DNA of 64,000 bases from JBOZRQ01 sp050789255 (GCA_050789255.1 JBOZRQ010000049.1:206818-270817); one strand, 5' to 3'. Positions 14,588 through 24,312 are shown, numbered from the stretch's first letter. Numbers and translations are program-made. The notes: a model not told the origin generated them from the letters alone.

Positions 14588-17500
14588 TTAGAAGCCTCCA
14601 GTCGGTACGATGGTAAAGGGACCGAACGCTCCACTGCCGTTCGGATCGCGCACCGTTCCGTTCATGGTCACCGATGCGGTGCCGTGCCAGCCGGCGTTGC
14701 TCACCTGGGCCGGGGCACCTGACGCTGTACCGAGCTGAACTGTCACCGTCGAGCCCGCCACAACGATGTTTTTCACTGAATACACGTTGCCAGTCGTGAT
14801 TGTTCCGGACGGGAGATGGATCGAGCCCAGTCCCGCAAGGGCGCCCTGGAAGGTGATGGTCGAGGTGGCTACATCGAACGAGACCGATGAGCCCACCCCG
14901 GTGGAGGGAAGCGACGCCATGTTCAGGTTCTCTGAGAAGGTGAGGGTAATGACGTCATCTTCGCCTACGGCGCCCGGCGTTGCACCATCCGAGGCGCTCA
15001 AACCCATCAGCCCCGGCGTGCCGTCCACGTTAAAGGTATCCGTGGCGGCCGCCAGTTTGGTAACGCCATCGGCCTTCAGCAAGGTTCCGCTCTCCGCGGT
15101 GACCGTTACGGCGGTGTCGATAACCTTCAGCCCCGACTGGAAGTAGACCGTCGCCACCCCGTTGATCAGGTCAGCGTATTCGGCTGTGAGAGTACCGGCA
15201 GTGGCGGGTTCGACTTTGAATTTGAGCTTCCCGGTCACCCAGGTAAGGGTGTTGCCGTACATATCCCGCACCCGGGCCTGCACCGCCACCTGGTCGCCGC
15301 CCCCCGAAACAAGCCTGCGCTCAACCTGTACGGTCAGGTAGTCCGGGGCGGTGCTGTCGAAGCGCCCGTTGGTCGATGCTATGTCGGACCCACCGAAGGA
15401 GGCCTTGTAGACCTTCTCGCCGGGCGTGTGCGCCCGGGTCCGGAACACAGCCTGCCCGCGGTCCACCGGCACGTTGTAGCTCGTCGGATAGTCACCCACG
15501 CCGTTGCCCTGCGTTGAGTCGAGCGACTGCCAGGCACGGAGTGTGGGGTTGTAGACCGCGACGATACGGGAATCGCCCAGGGCGGTGACCGACACTGTCT
15601 GACCGGAAAGGCCATAGTCGGTGACTCGTTCGCCAGCGGAATCGAGCACGGTCAGGGTGACGGTCTGACCGGTAACGACCGTGTCTGCGGTCGCCACGGG
15701 TTCCCATGTGACCGCCTGGACTGAGTCAAACCGCAGCGCACTGGCTCCGTTGGTCGAAACGGTCGTAATGGTGGCAGCGTGCTTGCCCCCATCGAGGGCG
15801 GTGCCCTCCAGCGTGATGCTGCCGGTGTAGGAGCCACTGAAGAAGCGGACCGGCGAACTGGTCGCCGCACCCGGCGGAATCACCACGGTCTTGTTGTCGA
15901 CCTTCTCGCCGTTCACCGTGTCTTCAGCGGTGAAGTAGCCGTACTCGTGGGACAGGCCCGGCCGTTTCAGCGTAACGGTGATCGGCCGGCTGGTGTTGTT
16001 TATGGTCAGGTTTCCGTTGGCATCCACCAGCTGGACGCTGACAAGGGCGTAGCTGCCGCCGGTGCGGAGCCTGGTCAGATCCGGGACCACTCGGAACGCG
16101 GTGGTGATCCCCGGCTTGAGCACGGCGTCCTTCTCCGCACCGCCGTACCCTTCCGAGATCGCCTTCACCAGCCCCGTGGACTCGGCCTTCAGCGCCATGG
16201 TGCCCGACTCCGACCGGGTGATGACGAAGGTGGCCACACCGCTGGCGGTGGTTGCTGTATACGTCGTCTCCTGAAGGGTGACGACGTTGCGCACGGTCAG
16301 GGTAACCTGGCGACCGTTCTCCCATGTCACCGGGTCTCCGTCATCGTCGACCAGTCGAGCTTCTACCGTAAAGGGGCGCCCTGCGGTGCCCTGGTAGTCG
16401 TTCGGGCTGTTGGCCGCGCCGTTGCCGTCGTTGTCGCCAAAGGTCAGCCGCAAGCTGGCCGGCACCCCCTGCACCGCGATGTAGGCTGGCTGGGAGGTTA
16501 CCGTTGTCGGCCCCGAGGCCGAACCGATTCCGGACACCGACGCGGTGTAGGTCTCCCGGTGATCGTCGTCAAGGGTGGTCAGCCAGGCCGACCGCACCGT
16601 TGTTTCAGCGACTCCCCCCACCGAGTTGACCACCACAGGGGTCGGCATGGGCTGTGTTGCGTTGTAGTTGACCGTCTTCGTGAAGGTCACGGGGAAGGTC
16701 CCCGAGGTGACCCGGTTCCCGTAGGCGTCGACCAGTTCGGCCTTCAGGACACTCGTGCTGGCGTTGTCAGCCGGGAGCTTGTCGGGCGTGGCCGTCAGCA
16801 GGACTGCGGAGACCGGGCCAGGCACCACCATGGTGCTGTAGGAGACGGTGTGCCCGCCAGGCAGCAGATGAGCCGTGTAGCTGTAGTTCCCGGCCTTGAC
16901 CTGCGTGACCCGGAACGTCGCCCGGCCGCTGCCGCCGACCAGATCCTGACCAGCGGCCGGAGTCCAGTAGACCCCGTTCTGATCCCGAAGCTGCACGTTG
17001 TAGCCCGTCAGGCCCGAGGTTACCCGGTAGCCGTTCGCGTCGACTACGCTTACGTAGATCACGCGCTCCTGGCCAGCGATCGTCTCGGGGATCGCCTCCA
17101 TGCGCACCTCCACCGGGCGCCCAACCGGGCCGGCGGTCAAGGTGCCGTCCAGGACCTTGACGTTGGCAAAGGCGCTGGACCGGGGCGCTCCGCTGATCAC
17201 CAGCGTGCCGGACCCCGGGTTGAACCGGACCAGGGTGCGGCTGCGCACCTCTCCCCCGTCCAGGGGGCCCACGGCGAGGTCGGTATCCTTGGTGCCGCTC
17301 AGCACGAATACGCCGCCGGTGTCCGGGGTGATCGTGAGCTTCACAATGACGCTCTGCGGGAGCGCAGAGATGATCGGATCATCGTTCTGGTCGAGCGCCA
17401 GCAGTTCGACGGTGCCCTGTGTGGAGCCGTCGGACGTGGGCGAGGGGGTCACGCTGATTCGGATCGACTTCAGGACCTGCTTGTCTACCTTGACATCGGA

Positions 17501-19150
17501 CGTGCCGGACACGCCGAGGTTGGTCGTCGCCCGGATCGTCGCCGTGCCAGCCGTGCTGCCGGCGCGGACCTGGATCACAGCCACGCCGTTTACTACCTGC
17601 ACGGTGCTCTGCACCGGGGCCGCCGTGCCGGGAGCGGTGCTGGTAACGGTCAGGTCGCCCTTGTAGTCGGTGACCGTGGCGCCCGACGCGTCCTGCAGGG
17701 TCGCTGTAATCGTCGGCCCGGTTTTCCCGTTCGCCACAAGCGGAGTCGCGATGGTGGTAAGCGCCACCCTGGCGACCTTGTAGTTGGGCTGGTGAATAGT
17801 GACTGTCCCCGACTTGCCTGCTGCGGTGGCCGTCACCGACATGGCGGCGGCGCCCTGCCCGGCTGTGAAGACGCCCTTATCGTCGATCGTGCCGCCGGTG
17901 GCGGTCCACTTCAGACCGGTCAGCGGCACAGCGTTGCCCTGGGCGTCGGTTCCTGAGGCCATAAAGGTCTGCTTCTCGCCGGCCGCTAGCGACACGTTAT
18001 CCGGCTGGATGGCGATGCGCTCCAAGGCGCCCGCCGCGATGGACACGTTCAGGCTGCGCCGGGCGTTGCCTGCCGTAAGGGTGATGCTCCCCTGCCCAAC
18101 CTGTGCGCCGGCCGTGAACTGGCCCGAGAACACGTCGAACGTGCCGATGCCGCCGGTGACGGTAGCCTCCACGCCAGACAGGTCGGCCAACTCATCGCCA
18201 TTGTCATTCCGCAGCACGATGGTGTACTGGGCTGCCTGTCCCGCCACCACCCGGGCGGGACCCGTAAACTCGATCGATGCGACCGAGCCGGCCACCCGGG
18301 TGATCTCCAGGGTCTGCTCGGCCTTGTTGCCCGCCAGGTCGAAGGCTTGCACCTTGATGACGTTAACGCCCGGGCTCAGGTCCACCGGGTACCGGAAACG
18401 ACCAAAGTCCAGCGGCGCCAGGTTCCCGTCGACCCGAACCTGCTCGGCCTCAAGGGCGCTGCCGGTAATGACGATGCGAGAGGCGGACGTCTCCTTGGGC
18501 GCAGCGTCGATCTCCAGCTTGGGCGGCTTCTGGTCGTGAAAGCGACCCAGCAGGGTCTCGCCCTTGGAGTTCTTCACATCCACCATCGTCCGCTTGAGCA
18601 GCACGAAGACATCGCCGCGGATGGCCGCCGCGTTCAGATCCTGAACGGCTGACATCCCCGACGGGATCATGCCGGCGACGGAGGCCGGCCCGACATAGGT
18701 GAAAGGCCAGGGCTCCCGGCTGGCCTCCAGGCCTACGAGACGGGCGAACGCAGTGATCACCTCGGCGTAGCTGACCGGGTTGCGCGGCCGGAAGTCGCCC
18801 TCCGGGTAGCCCCGGAGCACCCCGACCTGCTTGGCGAGCGCTATGTACGCTTCCGCCCAGTGTCCCTGCGTATCGCTGAAAGCCTTCCGGCCGGTGAAGT
18901 CCTTCACCTGGGACTCCAGCCCAATGGCGAGCACCAGCACTTTGGCCAACTCGGCCCGGGTGATATCGTCCCGGAAGCGATATCCGCCTTCGTCGCCCTG
19001 CACCAGGCCGTACTTGCCCAGCAGCGTGGCTGCGTTGTAGTAGTCGTCCTCAGTTACCTCTGCTTTAGCGAGCATAGGCGAGAGCAGCAAGATGACGAAG
19101 CCCAAAAGCGCCACCCACGCCAGAACCTTCTTCCAGGATCGTTTGAGCAC
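14588..19150 (-). CDS. Large SLH-domain surface protein with Ig-like repeats
   Basis: This exported protein has 1520 residues. It opens with a signal peptide (KRSWKKVLAWVALLGFVILL, then a cut near SPMLAKA). SLH-type motifs follow at about residues 35-200 (FRDDITRAELAKVLV, FSDTQGHWAEAYI, GYPEGDFRPRNPVSYAEV), which bind cell-wall polymer. The rest is a long chain of beta-sandwich repeats of the bacterial Ig-like (Big) type, seen as recurring VDAYGN / DANG / VTVT segments and ending in a domain with SASDGATPG. It is probably the S-layer protein or a cell-surface adhesin. The start is GTG at 19150 after GAGAGGGG. Confidence 0.88.
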   Translation of the reverse strand: MLKRSWKKVLAWVALLGFVILLLSPMLAKAEVTEDDYYNAATLLGKYGLVQGDEGGYRFRDDITRAELAKVLVLAIGLESQVKDFTGRKAFSDTQGHWAEAYIALAKQVGVLRGYPEGDFRPRNPVSYAEVITAFARLVGLEASREPWPFTYVGPASVAGMIPSGMSAVQDLNAAAIRGDVFVLLKRTMVDVKNSKGETLLGRFHDQKPPKLEIDAAPKETSASRIVITGSALEAEQVRVDGNLAPLDFGRFRYPVDLSPGVNVIKVQAFDLAGNKAEQTLEITRVAGSVASIEFTGPARVVAGQAAQYTIVLRNDNGDELADLSGVEATVTGGIGTFDVFSGQFTAGAQVGQGSITLTAGNARRSLNVSIAAGALERIAIQPDNVSLAAGEKQTFMASGTDAQGNAVPLTGLKWTATGGTIDDKGVFTAGQGAAAMSVTATAAGKSGTVTIHQPNYKVARVALTTIATPLVANGKTGPTITATLQDASGATVTDYKGDLTVTSTAPGTAAPVQSTVQVVNGVAVIQVRAGSTAGTATIRATTNLGVSGTSDVKVDKQVLKSIRISVTPSPTSDGSTQGTVELLALDQNDDPIISALPQSVIVKLTITPDTGGVFVLSGTKDTDLAVGPLDGGEVRSRTLVRFNPGSGTLVISGAPRSSAFANVKVLDGTLTAGPVGRPVEVRMEAIPETIAGQERVIYVSVVDANGYRVTSGLTGYNVQLRDQNGVYWTPAAGQDLVGGSGRATFRVTQVKAGNYSYTAHLLPGGHTVSYSTMVVPGPVSAVLLTATPDKLPADNASTSVLKAELVDAYGNRVTSGTFPVTFTKTVNYNATQPMPTPVVVNSVGGVAETTVRSAWLTTLDDDHRETYTASVSGIGSASGPTTVTSQPAYIAVQGVPASLRLTFGDNDGNGAANSPNDYQGTAGRPFTVEARLVDDDGDPVTWENGRQVTLTVRNVVTLQETTYTATTASGVATFVITRSESGTMALKAESTGLVKAISEGYGGAEKDAVLKPGITTAFRVVPDLTRLRTGGSYALVSVQLVDANGNLTINNTSRPITVTLKRPGLSHEYGYFTAEDTVNGEKVDNKTVVIPPGAATSSPVRFFSGSYTGSITLEGTALDGGKHAATITTVSTNGASALRFDSVQAVTWEPVATADTVVTGQTVTLTVLDSAGERVTDYGLSGQTVSVTALGDSRIVAVYNPTLRAWQSLDSTQGNGVGDYPTSYNVPVDRGQAVFRTRAHTPGEKVYKASFGGSDIASTNGRFDSTAPDYLTVQVERRLVSGGGDQVAVQARVRDMYGNTLTWVTGKLKFKVEPATAGTLTAEYADLINGVATVYFQSGLKVIDTAVTVTAESGTLLKADGVTKLAAATDTFNVDGTPGLMGLSASDGATPGAVGEDDVITLTFSENLNMASLPSTGVGSSVSFDVATSTITFQGALAGLGSIHLPSGTITTGNVYSVKNIVVAGSTVTVQLGTASGAPAQVSNAGWHGTASVTMNGTVRDPNGSGAFGPFTIVPTGGF

Positions 19151-19221
19151 GAGCCTACCCCTCTCCGGAATAGTTCACATCTTTATTATCGGAGATAGAG
19201 CGGCAATGTGAAAGGTAAATC

Positions 19222-19836
19222 CTACCGAACCGGGCGCTGAAGGGTGAAGAGGTCGGTGCACCGGACATAGTCGTTGCCGGCCATCCGCCCGATGGGCTGC
19301 AGGATGTCCAGCTTGACGCGGCCGTTTTCGACCAGGTCTTCGGCCAGGTAGATGCGCTGGACGGAGCCGAGGACCAACGAGCCGGCCCCCGCCCTGGCCT
19401 CGCCGACGTGCACCACCTGCAGGAGCTTGCATTCGTAGGCGGCCAGGCTCTCCCCCACCCGGGGCGGGCGCACGCTGGCTGACGGGACCGGTGTGAGCCC
19501 GGACTCCCGGAACTCGTCCACCTCGGGCGGGAACTCGGCGCTGGTAGCGTTCATCTGCCCGGCGAAGCGCTCGGAGACAATGTTGACCACAAACTCCCCG
19601 GTCGCCTCGATGTTGACCAGGGTATCCTTCTTCGCCCCGTCAGTGCCCCGGCGCATGGGGCTAAAGCAGATCGTCATGGGATCGGGGCATACCGCCGTGA
19701 AAAAGGAGAAGGGCGCCAGGTTCAGGACGCCCTCCGGGCTTATGGTGGAGACAAAGGCGATCGGGCGGGGCACGATGGTGCCAATCATGTACTTATAAGC
19801 ATCCCGCCAGGCCATGGACGAAGGGTCAACGATCAT
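19222..19836 (-). CDS. Flavin reductase-like protein (FMN-binding split barrel)
   Basis: This 204-residue protein has the DIM6/NTAB fold. VPRPIAFVSTIS, then NLAPFSFF and PMTICFSP, are the usual FMN-binding strands, and the segment with KKDTLVNI..TGEFVVNIVS is typical. Members bind FMN and reduce flavin or act on aromatic compounds; some relatives are oxygenase partners. The gene is the last of the tyrosine/homogentisate operon. I chose ATG at 19836, 9 bases after AGGAGG, over an upstream TTG. It overlaps the preceding membrane-protein gene by 4 bases. Confidence 0.85.
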   Translation of the reverse strand: MIVDPSSMAWRDAYKYMIGTIVPRPIAFVSTISPEGVLNLAPFSFFTAVCPDPMTICFSPMRRGTDGAKKDTLVNIEATGEFVVNIVSERFAGQMNATSAEFPPEVDEFRESGLTPVPSASVRPPRVGESLAAYECKLLQVVHVGEARAGAGSLVLGSVQRIYLAEDLVENGRVKLDILQPIGRMAGNDYVRCTDLFTLQRPVR

Positions 19837-20141
19837 CGTCTCCAACCTCCTGCAAACCGTCGGATCAGCATCCCCGCTGCGATGGCGACGTAGCTAGCCC
19901 CCAGGGCGCCCAACACGAGCGGGGCCTTTACATCCCCTTCCAGCAGATAGGGCAGCAGCGCCGGCAAGACGCCGAAAACCAGCGGCAGTCTTGGCGCCAG
20001 CAAGCCAACCAGGAAGGGCAGCCCCATGGCCACCAGCCAGGGGATGCCGTTCCAGAGCCAGGGTCCGAACCAAAGCCAGAGCGAGGCGGCAACGGTCGCC
20101 GCCGTCACCGCCACGCTGATCGCCCACGCTCTATCCTTCAT
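19833..20141 (-). CDS. Small hydrophobic membrane protein
   Basis: This 102-residue protein has about three to four transmembrane segments and a basic tail (IRRFAGGWRR). I recognise no family. Its start lies within the end of the homogentisate dioxygenase gene (11-base overlap) and its end overlaps the flavin reductase gene. It is therefore embedded in the catabolic operon and is translated by coupling, since no clear ribosome binding site is present. It might help uptake of an aromatic substrate, but nothing in the sequence shows transport. Confidence 0.65.
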   Translation of the reverse strand: MKDRAWAISVAVTAATVAASLWLWFGPWLWNGIPWLVAMGLPFLVGLLAPRLPLVFGVLPALLPYLLEGDVKAPLVLGALGASYVAIAAGMLIRRFAGGWRR

Positions 20142-21300
20142 GCTTGGGAGTCCAAGAGTACATATAGTTCGGGTCCTCCCAGGTAAGGGCGCCCTTGGCC
20201 ACCCGGAGCGGGCGGAAGGTGTCCAGCATTACAGCCAACTCCTCGGTGCGGTCCTTGCCAATGGAGCCCTCCGCCTTGCCGGGGTGCGGCCCGTGCGGGA
20301 TCCCCGAGGGATGCAAGGTGACGGAAGCCTCCTCGATGCCCTTGCGGCTCATGAAGTTTCCGGCCACATAGTAGAGCACCTCGTCGGAGTCGACGTTGCT
20401 GTGGGCGTAGGGCGCCGGAATCGCCAGCGGGTGGTAGTCGTACATGCGGGGCACGAAGGAGCAAAGTACGAAGCCCGGCCCCTCAAAGGTCTGGTGCACA
20501 GGCGGCGGCTGGTGGACGCGCCCGGTGATCGGCTCGAAGTCGTGAATTGAGAGGGCGTAGGGGTGCAGGTGGCCGTCCCAGCCCACCACATCCAGCGGGT
20601 GATGGCCGAAGAAGCAGGCGGTTAGGCGGCCCTGGGCGCGCACCCGGACCTCGAACTCGCCCTTCTCGTCGAAGGTCTCCAACTCCTCGGGCACCCGGAT
20701 ATCCCGCTCGCAGTATGGGCTGTGCTCCAGCAGTTGCCCCCACTCGTTGTGGTAGCGCTTGGGCGGCACCACGGAGCCCGCCGCCTCGACCACCAGCACC
20801 CGGTGCTCGGCGCCCGCCTCGGGCACCATGCGCCAGGTGGTCCCGATGGGGATTACCAGGTAGTCCCCGGGCTGGTAGGGGAGCGAGCCGTAGTTGGTCT
20901 GCAGCCGGCCGCGCCCCTCGTGGATGAAGAGCACCTCGTCGCCCTCGCCGTTGCGGTAGAAGTAGTCCATCGCCTCGGTCGGACGGCAGATGGACATGAC
21001 CACGTCGTCGTTGCCCATGAGGAGCTGGCGGCCGGAGACGATGTCCCCGCCCGCCCGGCTCGGCGCCGTCCGGAAGTGGCGGTGGCGCAGCGGCCCCCGC
21101 TCCTCAAACTCCCGCACCACCGGCCCCAGGTCCTCCACCCGCAGCACCGCCGTCGGCGGGTTGATGTGGTACATGATCGACTGGATCCCGGAGAACCCCC
21201 GGGTGCCCATCACCTGCTCCCGGTAGAGGCTGCCGTCGGGCTGCCGGAACTGGGTGTGCCGCTTCGGCGGAATCTGGCCCCTGCGTACATAGAAAGGCAT
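20131..21300 (-). CDS. hmgA: Homogentisate 1,2-dioxygenase
   Basis: This cupin-type Fe(II) dioxygenase opens the ring of homogentisate to give maleylacetoacetate. It has 389 residues, shorter than the approximately 440 of proteobacterial and animal enzymes, as in the bacterial HmgA-like branch. The metal site is seen in VTLHPSGIPHGPHPG, with the conserved His cluster; the downstream TEELAVMLDTFRPL is also typical. The ATG at 21300 follows GAGGTGAAGCAGCC. It stands in an operon with 4-hydroxyphenylpyruvate dioxygenase and a fumarylacetoacetase-family protein, which supports the assignment. Confidence 0.9.
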   Translation of the reverse strand: MPFYVRRGQIPPKRHTQFRQPDGSLYREQVMGTRGFSGIQSIMYHINPPTAVLRVEDLGPVVREFEERGPLRHRHFRTAPSRAGGDIVSGRQLLMGNDDVVMSICRPTEAMDYFYRNGEGDEVLFIHEGRGRLQTNYGSLPYQPGDYLVIPIGTTWRMVPEAGAEHRVLVVEAAGSVVPPKRYHNEWGQLLEHSPYCERDIRVPEELETFDEKGEFEVRVRAQGRLTACFFGHHPLDVVGWDGHLHPYALSIHDFEPITGRVHQPPPVHQTFEGPGFVLCSFVPRMYDYHPLAIPAPYAHSNVDSDEVLYYVAGNFMSRKGIEEASVTLHPSGIPHGPHPGKAEGSIGKDRTEELAVMLDTFRPLRVAKGALTWEDPNYMYSWTPKHEG

Positions 21301-21307
21301 GGCTGCT

Positions 21308-22108
21308 TCACCTCACAGTGTTGGTCAGGATGCCCAGCCGCTCAACCTCCAGCTCCACCACATCCCCGGGCTGGAGCCAGGGCGCCGCCCCGGTCTCCAG
21401 CAGGCAGCCGGTCCCCACCGTCCCTGAGCCAATCACTTCGCCGGGATACAGGGTGCAATCCTGGCTGGCCCGCTCGATCATTTGCCCGAAGGAGAAGTGC
21501 AGGTCCGCCAGGTTTCCCCGGCTGACCTCCTTCCCGTTCACCCGGGCGACCATGGTCAGGTCCCAGTGCTGCCCCCGCTTGCGGTCGGCCAGCTCATCCG
21601 GGGTGACCAGCCAGGGGCCCAGGGAGGTGGCAAAGTCCTTGCCCTTGGCGGGGCCCAGCCCCACCTTCATCTCCTCGCGCTGGATATCCCGGGCGCTCCA
21701 GTCGTTCATGATCATGAAGCCGCCGATATACTGGTCAGCCTCGTCGGCCGGAATGTCCCGGCCTTCATTGCTGATGACGATGGCGACCTCCAGCTCGAAG
21801 TCGAGCCACTGGCAGTGCCTGGGCTTGGGGACCTCGGCGTCGGGGCCGTACACGGCGTTGGGGTTGGTGAAGTAGAAGACCGGGAACCGGTACCACTCCT
21901 CGATCATGGGCAGGCCGCGCCGAGCCCGTGCGTTCTTGACATGCGCCTCGAAGGCGTAGAAGTCGCGGATCGTACGGGGCTGCACCGGGGGCAGCAACCG
22001 CCCTTGCGAAAGCGCGTAGTTTTCCGTGCCGCAAATGACGCGGTCTCCTACAACATGGCCGGAGAGTGACTCCGACCGACCTTCGGGCAGAAACCTGACG
22101 TGCTTCAT
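21308..22108 (-). CDS. Fumarylacetoacetate hydrolase family protein
   Basis: This hydrolase of 266 residues carries the FAH fold. LDFELEVAIVI holds two metal-binding acids, and MIMNDWSARDIQ, GPAKGKDFATSLGPWLV and the GEVIGSGTVGTG segment are diagnostic. In this operon it should cleave maleylacetoacetate or fumarylacetoacetate, the last step of tyrosine breakdown, to acetoacetate plus a C4 acid. No glutathione-dependent isomerase gene is present, so it may act on the maleyl isomer directly. The ATG at 22108 starts 4 bases after the hppD stop, with GGGGAAA as a modest site. Confidence 0.88.
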   Translation of the reverse strand: MKHVRFLPEGRSESLSGHVVGDRVICGTENYALSQGRLLPPVQPRTIRDFYAFEAHVKNARARRGLPMIEEWYRFPVFYFTNPNAVYGPDAEVPKPRHCQWLDFELEVAIVISNEGRDIPADEADQYIGGFMIMNDWSARDIQREEMKVGLGPAKGKDFATSLGPWLVTPDELADRKRGQHWDLTMVARVNGKEVSRGNLADLHFSFGQMIERASQDCTLYPGEVIGSGTVGTGCLLETGAAPWLQPGDVVELEVERLGILTNTVR

Positions 22109-22112
22109 GGGA

Positions 22113-23213
22113 CTACAGATTTCCCCGGAGCTCCTGCTCCCGCTCGATCGCCTCGAAGAGCGCCCGGAAATTCCCCTTGCCGAAGCCGCGGGCGCCCTTG
22201 CGCTGGATGATCTCAAAGAAGACCGTCGGGCGGTCCTGCACCGGCTTCGAGAAAATCTGCAGCAGGTAGCCCTCATCGTCGCGGTCGACCAGGATCTTCA
22301 GGCGGCGGAGCTCATCCATGGGCTCGTTGATCTGGCCCACCCGCTCCTCGAGGGAGTCGTAGTAGGAGTCGGGGGTGCTCAGGAACTGCACACCGTTCTG
22401 CTGAAGGGCGTTAACCGTGGCGATGATGTCGCCGGTGATCACGGCGATGTGTTGGGCGCCCGGCCCATGGTAGAAGTCGAGGTACTCCTGGATCTGCGAC
22501 TTCTTCTTGCCCTCGGCGGGCTCGTTGATGGGGAACTTCACCTTGCCCTTGCCGCCGGCCATCACCTTGGACATCAGGGCTGAGTAGTCGGTGGAGATGT
22601 CCTTGTCGTCGAAGGTCTGGAACTGGGTGAAGCCCATGACATCCTCGTAGAATTTCACCCACGTAAGCATATGGTTCAATTCAACGTTACCGACAATATG
22701 GTCGATGGCGACGATACCGGTCGCCGTGGCTGCCGGTGCATCTTTGACCGACCGGTAGCCAGGCATCCAGACGCCCCGGTAGTTCTTGCGCTCGATGAAG
22801 CTGTGGACGGTGTCGCCGTAGGTGGCGATGGTCGCCTTTTTGATGGTGCCCCAGTCGTTGGTGAACTCGGTCGGCTCCATGATTACCTTGGCGCCCCGCT
22901 TCACCGTCTCCCGGAAGGCAGACTCGCAGTCAGAGACCCGCAGGGCGATGTCCTTCACGCCGTCGCCGTGCCTGCGGACATGCTCGGCAATGGGGCTCTC
23001 GGGCGACAGGGCGCCGGTCAGCATCAGCCGGATCTCGCCCTGCTCCATCACATAGGAGACCTTGTCGCGCACCCCGGTCTCCAGGCCGGCGAACGCCTTG
23101 ATGCTGAAGCCAAAGGCCGTGCGGTAGTAGTGGGCCGCCTGCTTGGCGTTGCCCACGTAGAACTCCACATAGTCAATGGCCTCAATCGGAAGGAAATCGA
23201 AGTTCTCCGCCAT
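22113..23213 (-). CDS. hppD: 4-hydroxyphenylpyruvate dioxygenase
   Basis: This non-heme iron enzyme converts 4-hydroxyphenylpyruvate to homogentisate, with oxygen. At 366 residues it has the usual two-barrel vicinal-oxygen-chelate fold. The iron ligands are His in IDHIVGNV, His in GAQHIAVIT and Glu in VFFEIIQRKGARGFGKGNF, the last being a hallmark segment. GGGGGAG precedes the ATG at 23213. It is the second gene of the operon, after the HisC-like aminotransferase, which can supply its substrate. Confidence 0.95.
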   Translation of the reverse strand: MAENFDFLPIEAIDYVEFYVGNAKQAAHYYRTAFGFSIKAFAGLETGVRDKVSYVMEQGEIRLMLTGALSPESPIAEHVRRHGDGVKDIALRVSDCESAFRETVKRGAKVIMEPTEFTNDWGTIKKATIATYGDTVHSFIERKNYRGVWMPGYRSVKDAPAATATGIVAIDHIVGNVELNHMLTWVKFYEDVMGFTQFQTFDDKDISTDYSALMSKVMAGGKGKVKFPINEPAEGKKKSQIQEYLDFYHGPGAQHIAVITGDIIATVNALQQNGVQFLSTPDSYYDSLEERVGQINEPMDELRRLKILVDRDDEGYLLQIFSKPVQDRPTVFFEIIQRKGARGFGKGNFRALFEAIEREQELRGNL

Positions 23214-23229
23214 CGAAATGCTCCCCCTT

Positions 23230-24312
23230 CTATGCTACCTCCAAGGTTTCGCGAAGCGCCTCAGCGAAGCGCTGGTTCTCCTCCGGCGTGCCAATCGTGA
23301 CCCGGATCCAGGTGGGACGCCCATGCACCGGGCGAACGATCACCCCGCGCCTGAGCAGCGCTTCGTACACCGGCCCCGCCGGGCGCCCCAGATCGACCAT
23401 GACGAAGTTCGCCTCGCTGGGGATGTACCCCAGGCACAGCCCCTGATAGAGCTGGTAGTGAAACTGCTTCCCGGCCAGGTTGTTGGCCACGGTGGCCTCA
23501 AGGTGCAGTTGATCCTGCAGCGCCGCCAGCGCCCCCGCCTGGGCGAGCGCGTTGACCGAGAAGGGCTCCCGAACGGCGTACAGCGGGCGCCAGATCTCGG
23601 GGCGAGCCATGCCGTACCCCACCCGGATGCCGGCCAGGCCGTACGCCTTGGAGAAGGTCCGGGTCAGGATCAGGTTGGGATACTCGTGGAGCAGCGCCAT
23701 CGAGTCGAACGGCGAGGTGTCGAACTCGTGGTACGCTTGATCCACCAGGACCAGCGTTTCGGGGGCTACCGCCGCCATGAAGTCCCGGAACCGCTGCTCC
23801 GCAAAGACCGCCCCGGTCGGGTTGTTGGGCCGGCACAGGAAGATCAGCCGGGCGCCGGGCGCCCGCTGGGCCATGGCCTCCAGGTCCATCGTCTCGTCCC
23901 GCAGGGGCACCTCCTCCACCAGGGCTCCGAACAACTCGCTAACAGCCCGGTAGTTGGGGAAGGAGCAGCCGGGCACCACGCACCGGTCGCCCTGGCGCAC
24001 ATAGGCGGCCGCCAGCAGGCGGAGCAGTTCGTCAGAGCCGTTGCCGACCATCAGCCAGTCCTCGGGCAGGCCAACATGGGCCGCCAGCGCCTCCCGGACC
24101 ACCCGTGCCGTCGCTTCGGGGTAGATGTGCAACTCCCGTGCGGCTTGCCGGATCGCCTCCAGCGCCAGGGGCGAGGGGCCGAGCGGGTTCTCGTTGGAGG
24201 CCAGCTTGATCACCTCGGTCAGCCCGTACTCCCGCTGCACCTCGGCAATCGGCTTTCCGGGGACGTAGGGTTTGAGCCGCCCGATTTCAGGGCGGGTCAG
24301 AAACGCTGACAA
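23230..24312 (-). CDS. hisC: Histidinol-phosphate / aromatic aminotransferase (HisC family)
   Basis: This PLP-dependent aminotransferase of about 360 residues is of the HisC type. SNENPLGPSP, GNGSDELLRLL, RPNNPTG and the PLP lysine in TRTFSKAYGLAGIRVGYG are all present. HisC-family enzymes act on histidinol phosphate but often also on tyrosine and phenylalanine. As first gene of an operon for homogentisate metabolism, a role turning tyrosine into 4-hydroxyphenylpyruvate is likely here. I chose TTG at 24312 because CGGAGG lies 6 bases upstream; GTG at 24339 has no site. Confidence 0.88.
   Translation of the reverse strand: MSAFLTRPEIGRLKPYVPGKPIAEVQREYGLTEVIKLASNENPLGPSPLALEAIRQAARELHIYPEATARVVREALAAHVGLPEDWLMVGNGSDELLRLLAAAYVRQGDRCVVPGCSFPNYRAVSELFGALVEEVPLRDETMDLEAMAQRAPGARLIFLCRPNNPTGAVFAEQRFRDFMAAVAPETLVLVDQAYHEFDTSPFDSMALLHEYPNLILTRTFSKAYGLAGIRVGYGMARPEIWRPLYAVREPFSVNALAQAGALAALQDQLHLEATVANNLAGKQFHYQLYQGLCLGYIPSEANFVMVDLGRPAGPVYEALLRRGVIVRPVHGRPTWIRVTIGTPEENQRFAEALRETLEVA

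Noticed and set aside
15779..17956. A 725-codon open frame on the plus strand
   Set aside because: It lies opposite the SLH surface protein gene, has no ribosome binding site or domain, and its Arg/Gly/His-rich composition is that of antisense GC-rich DNA.
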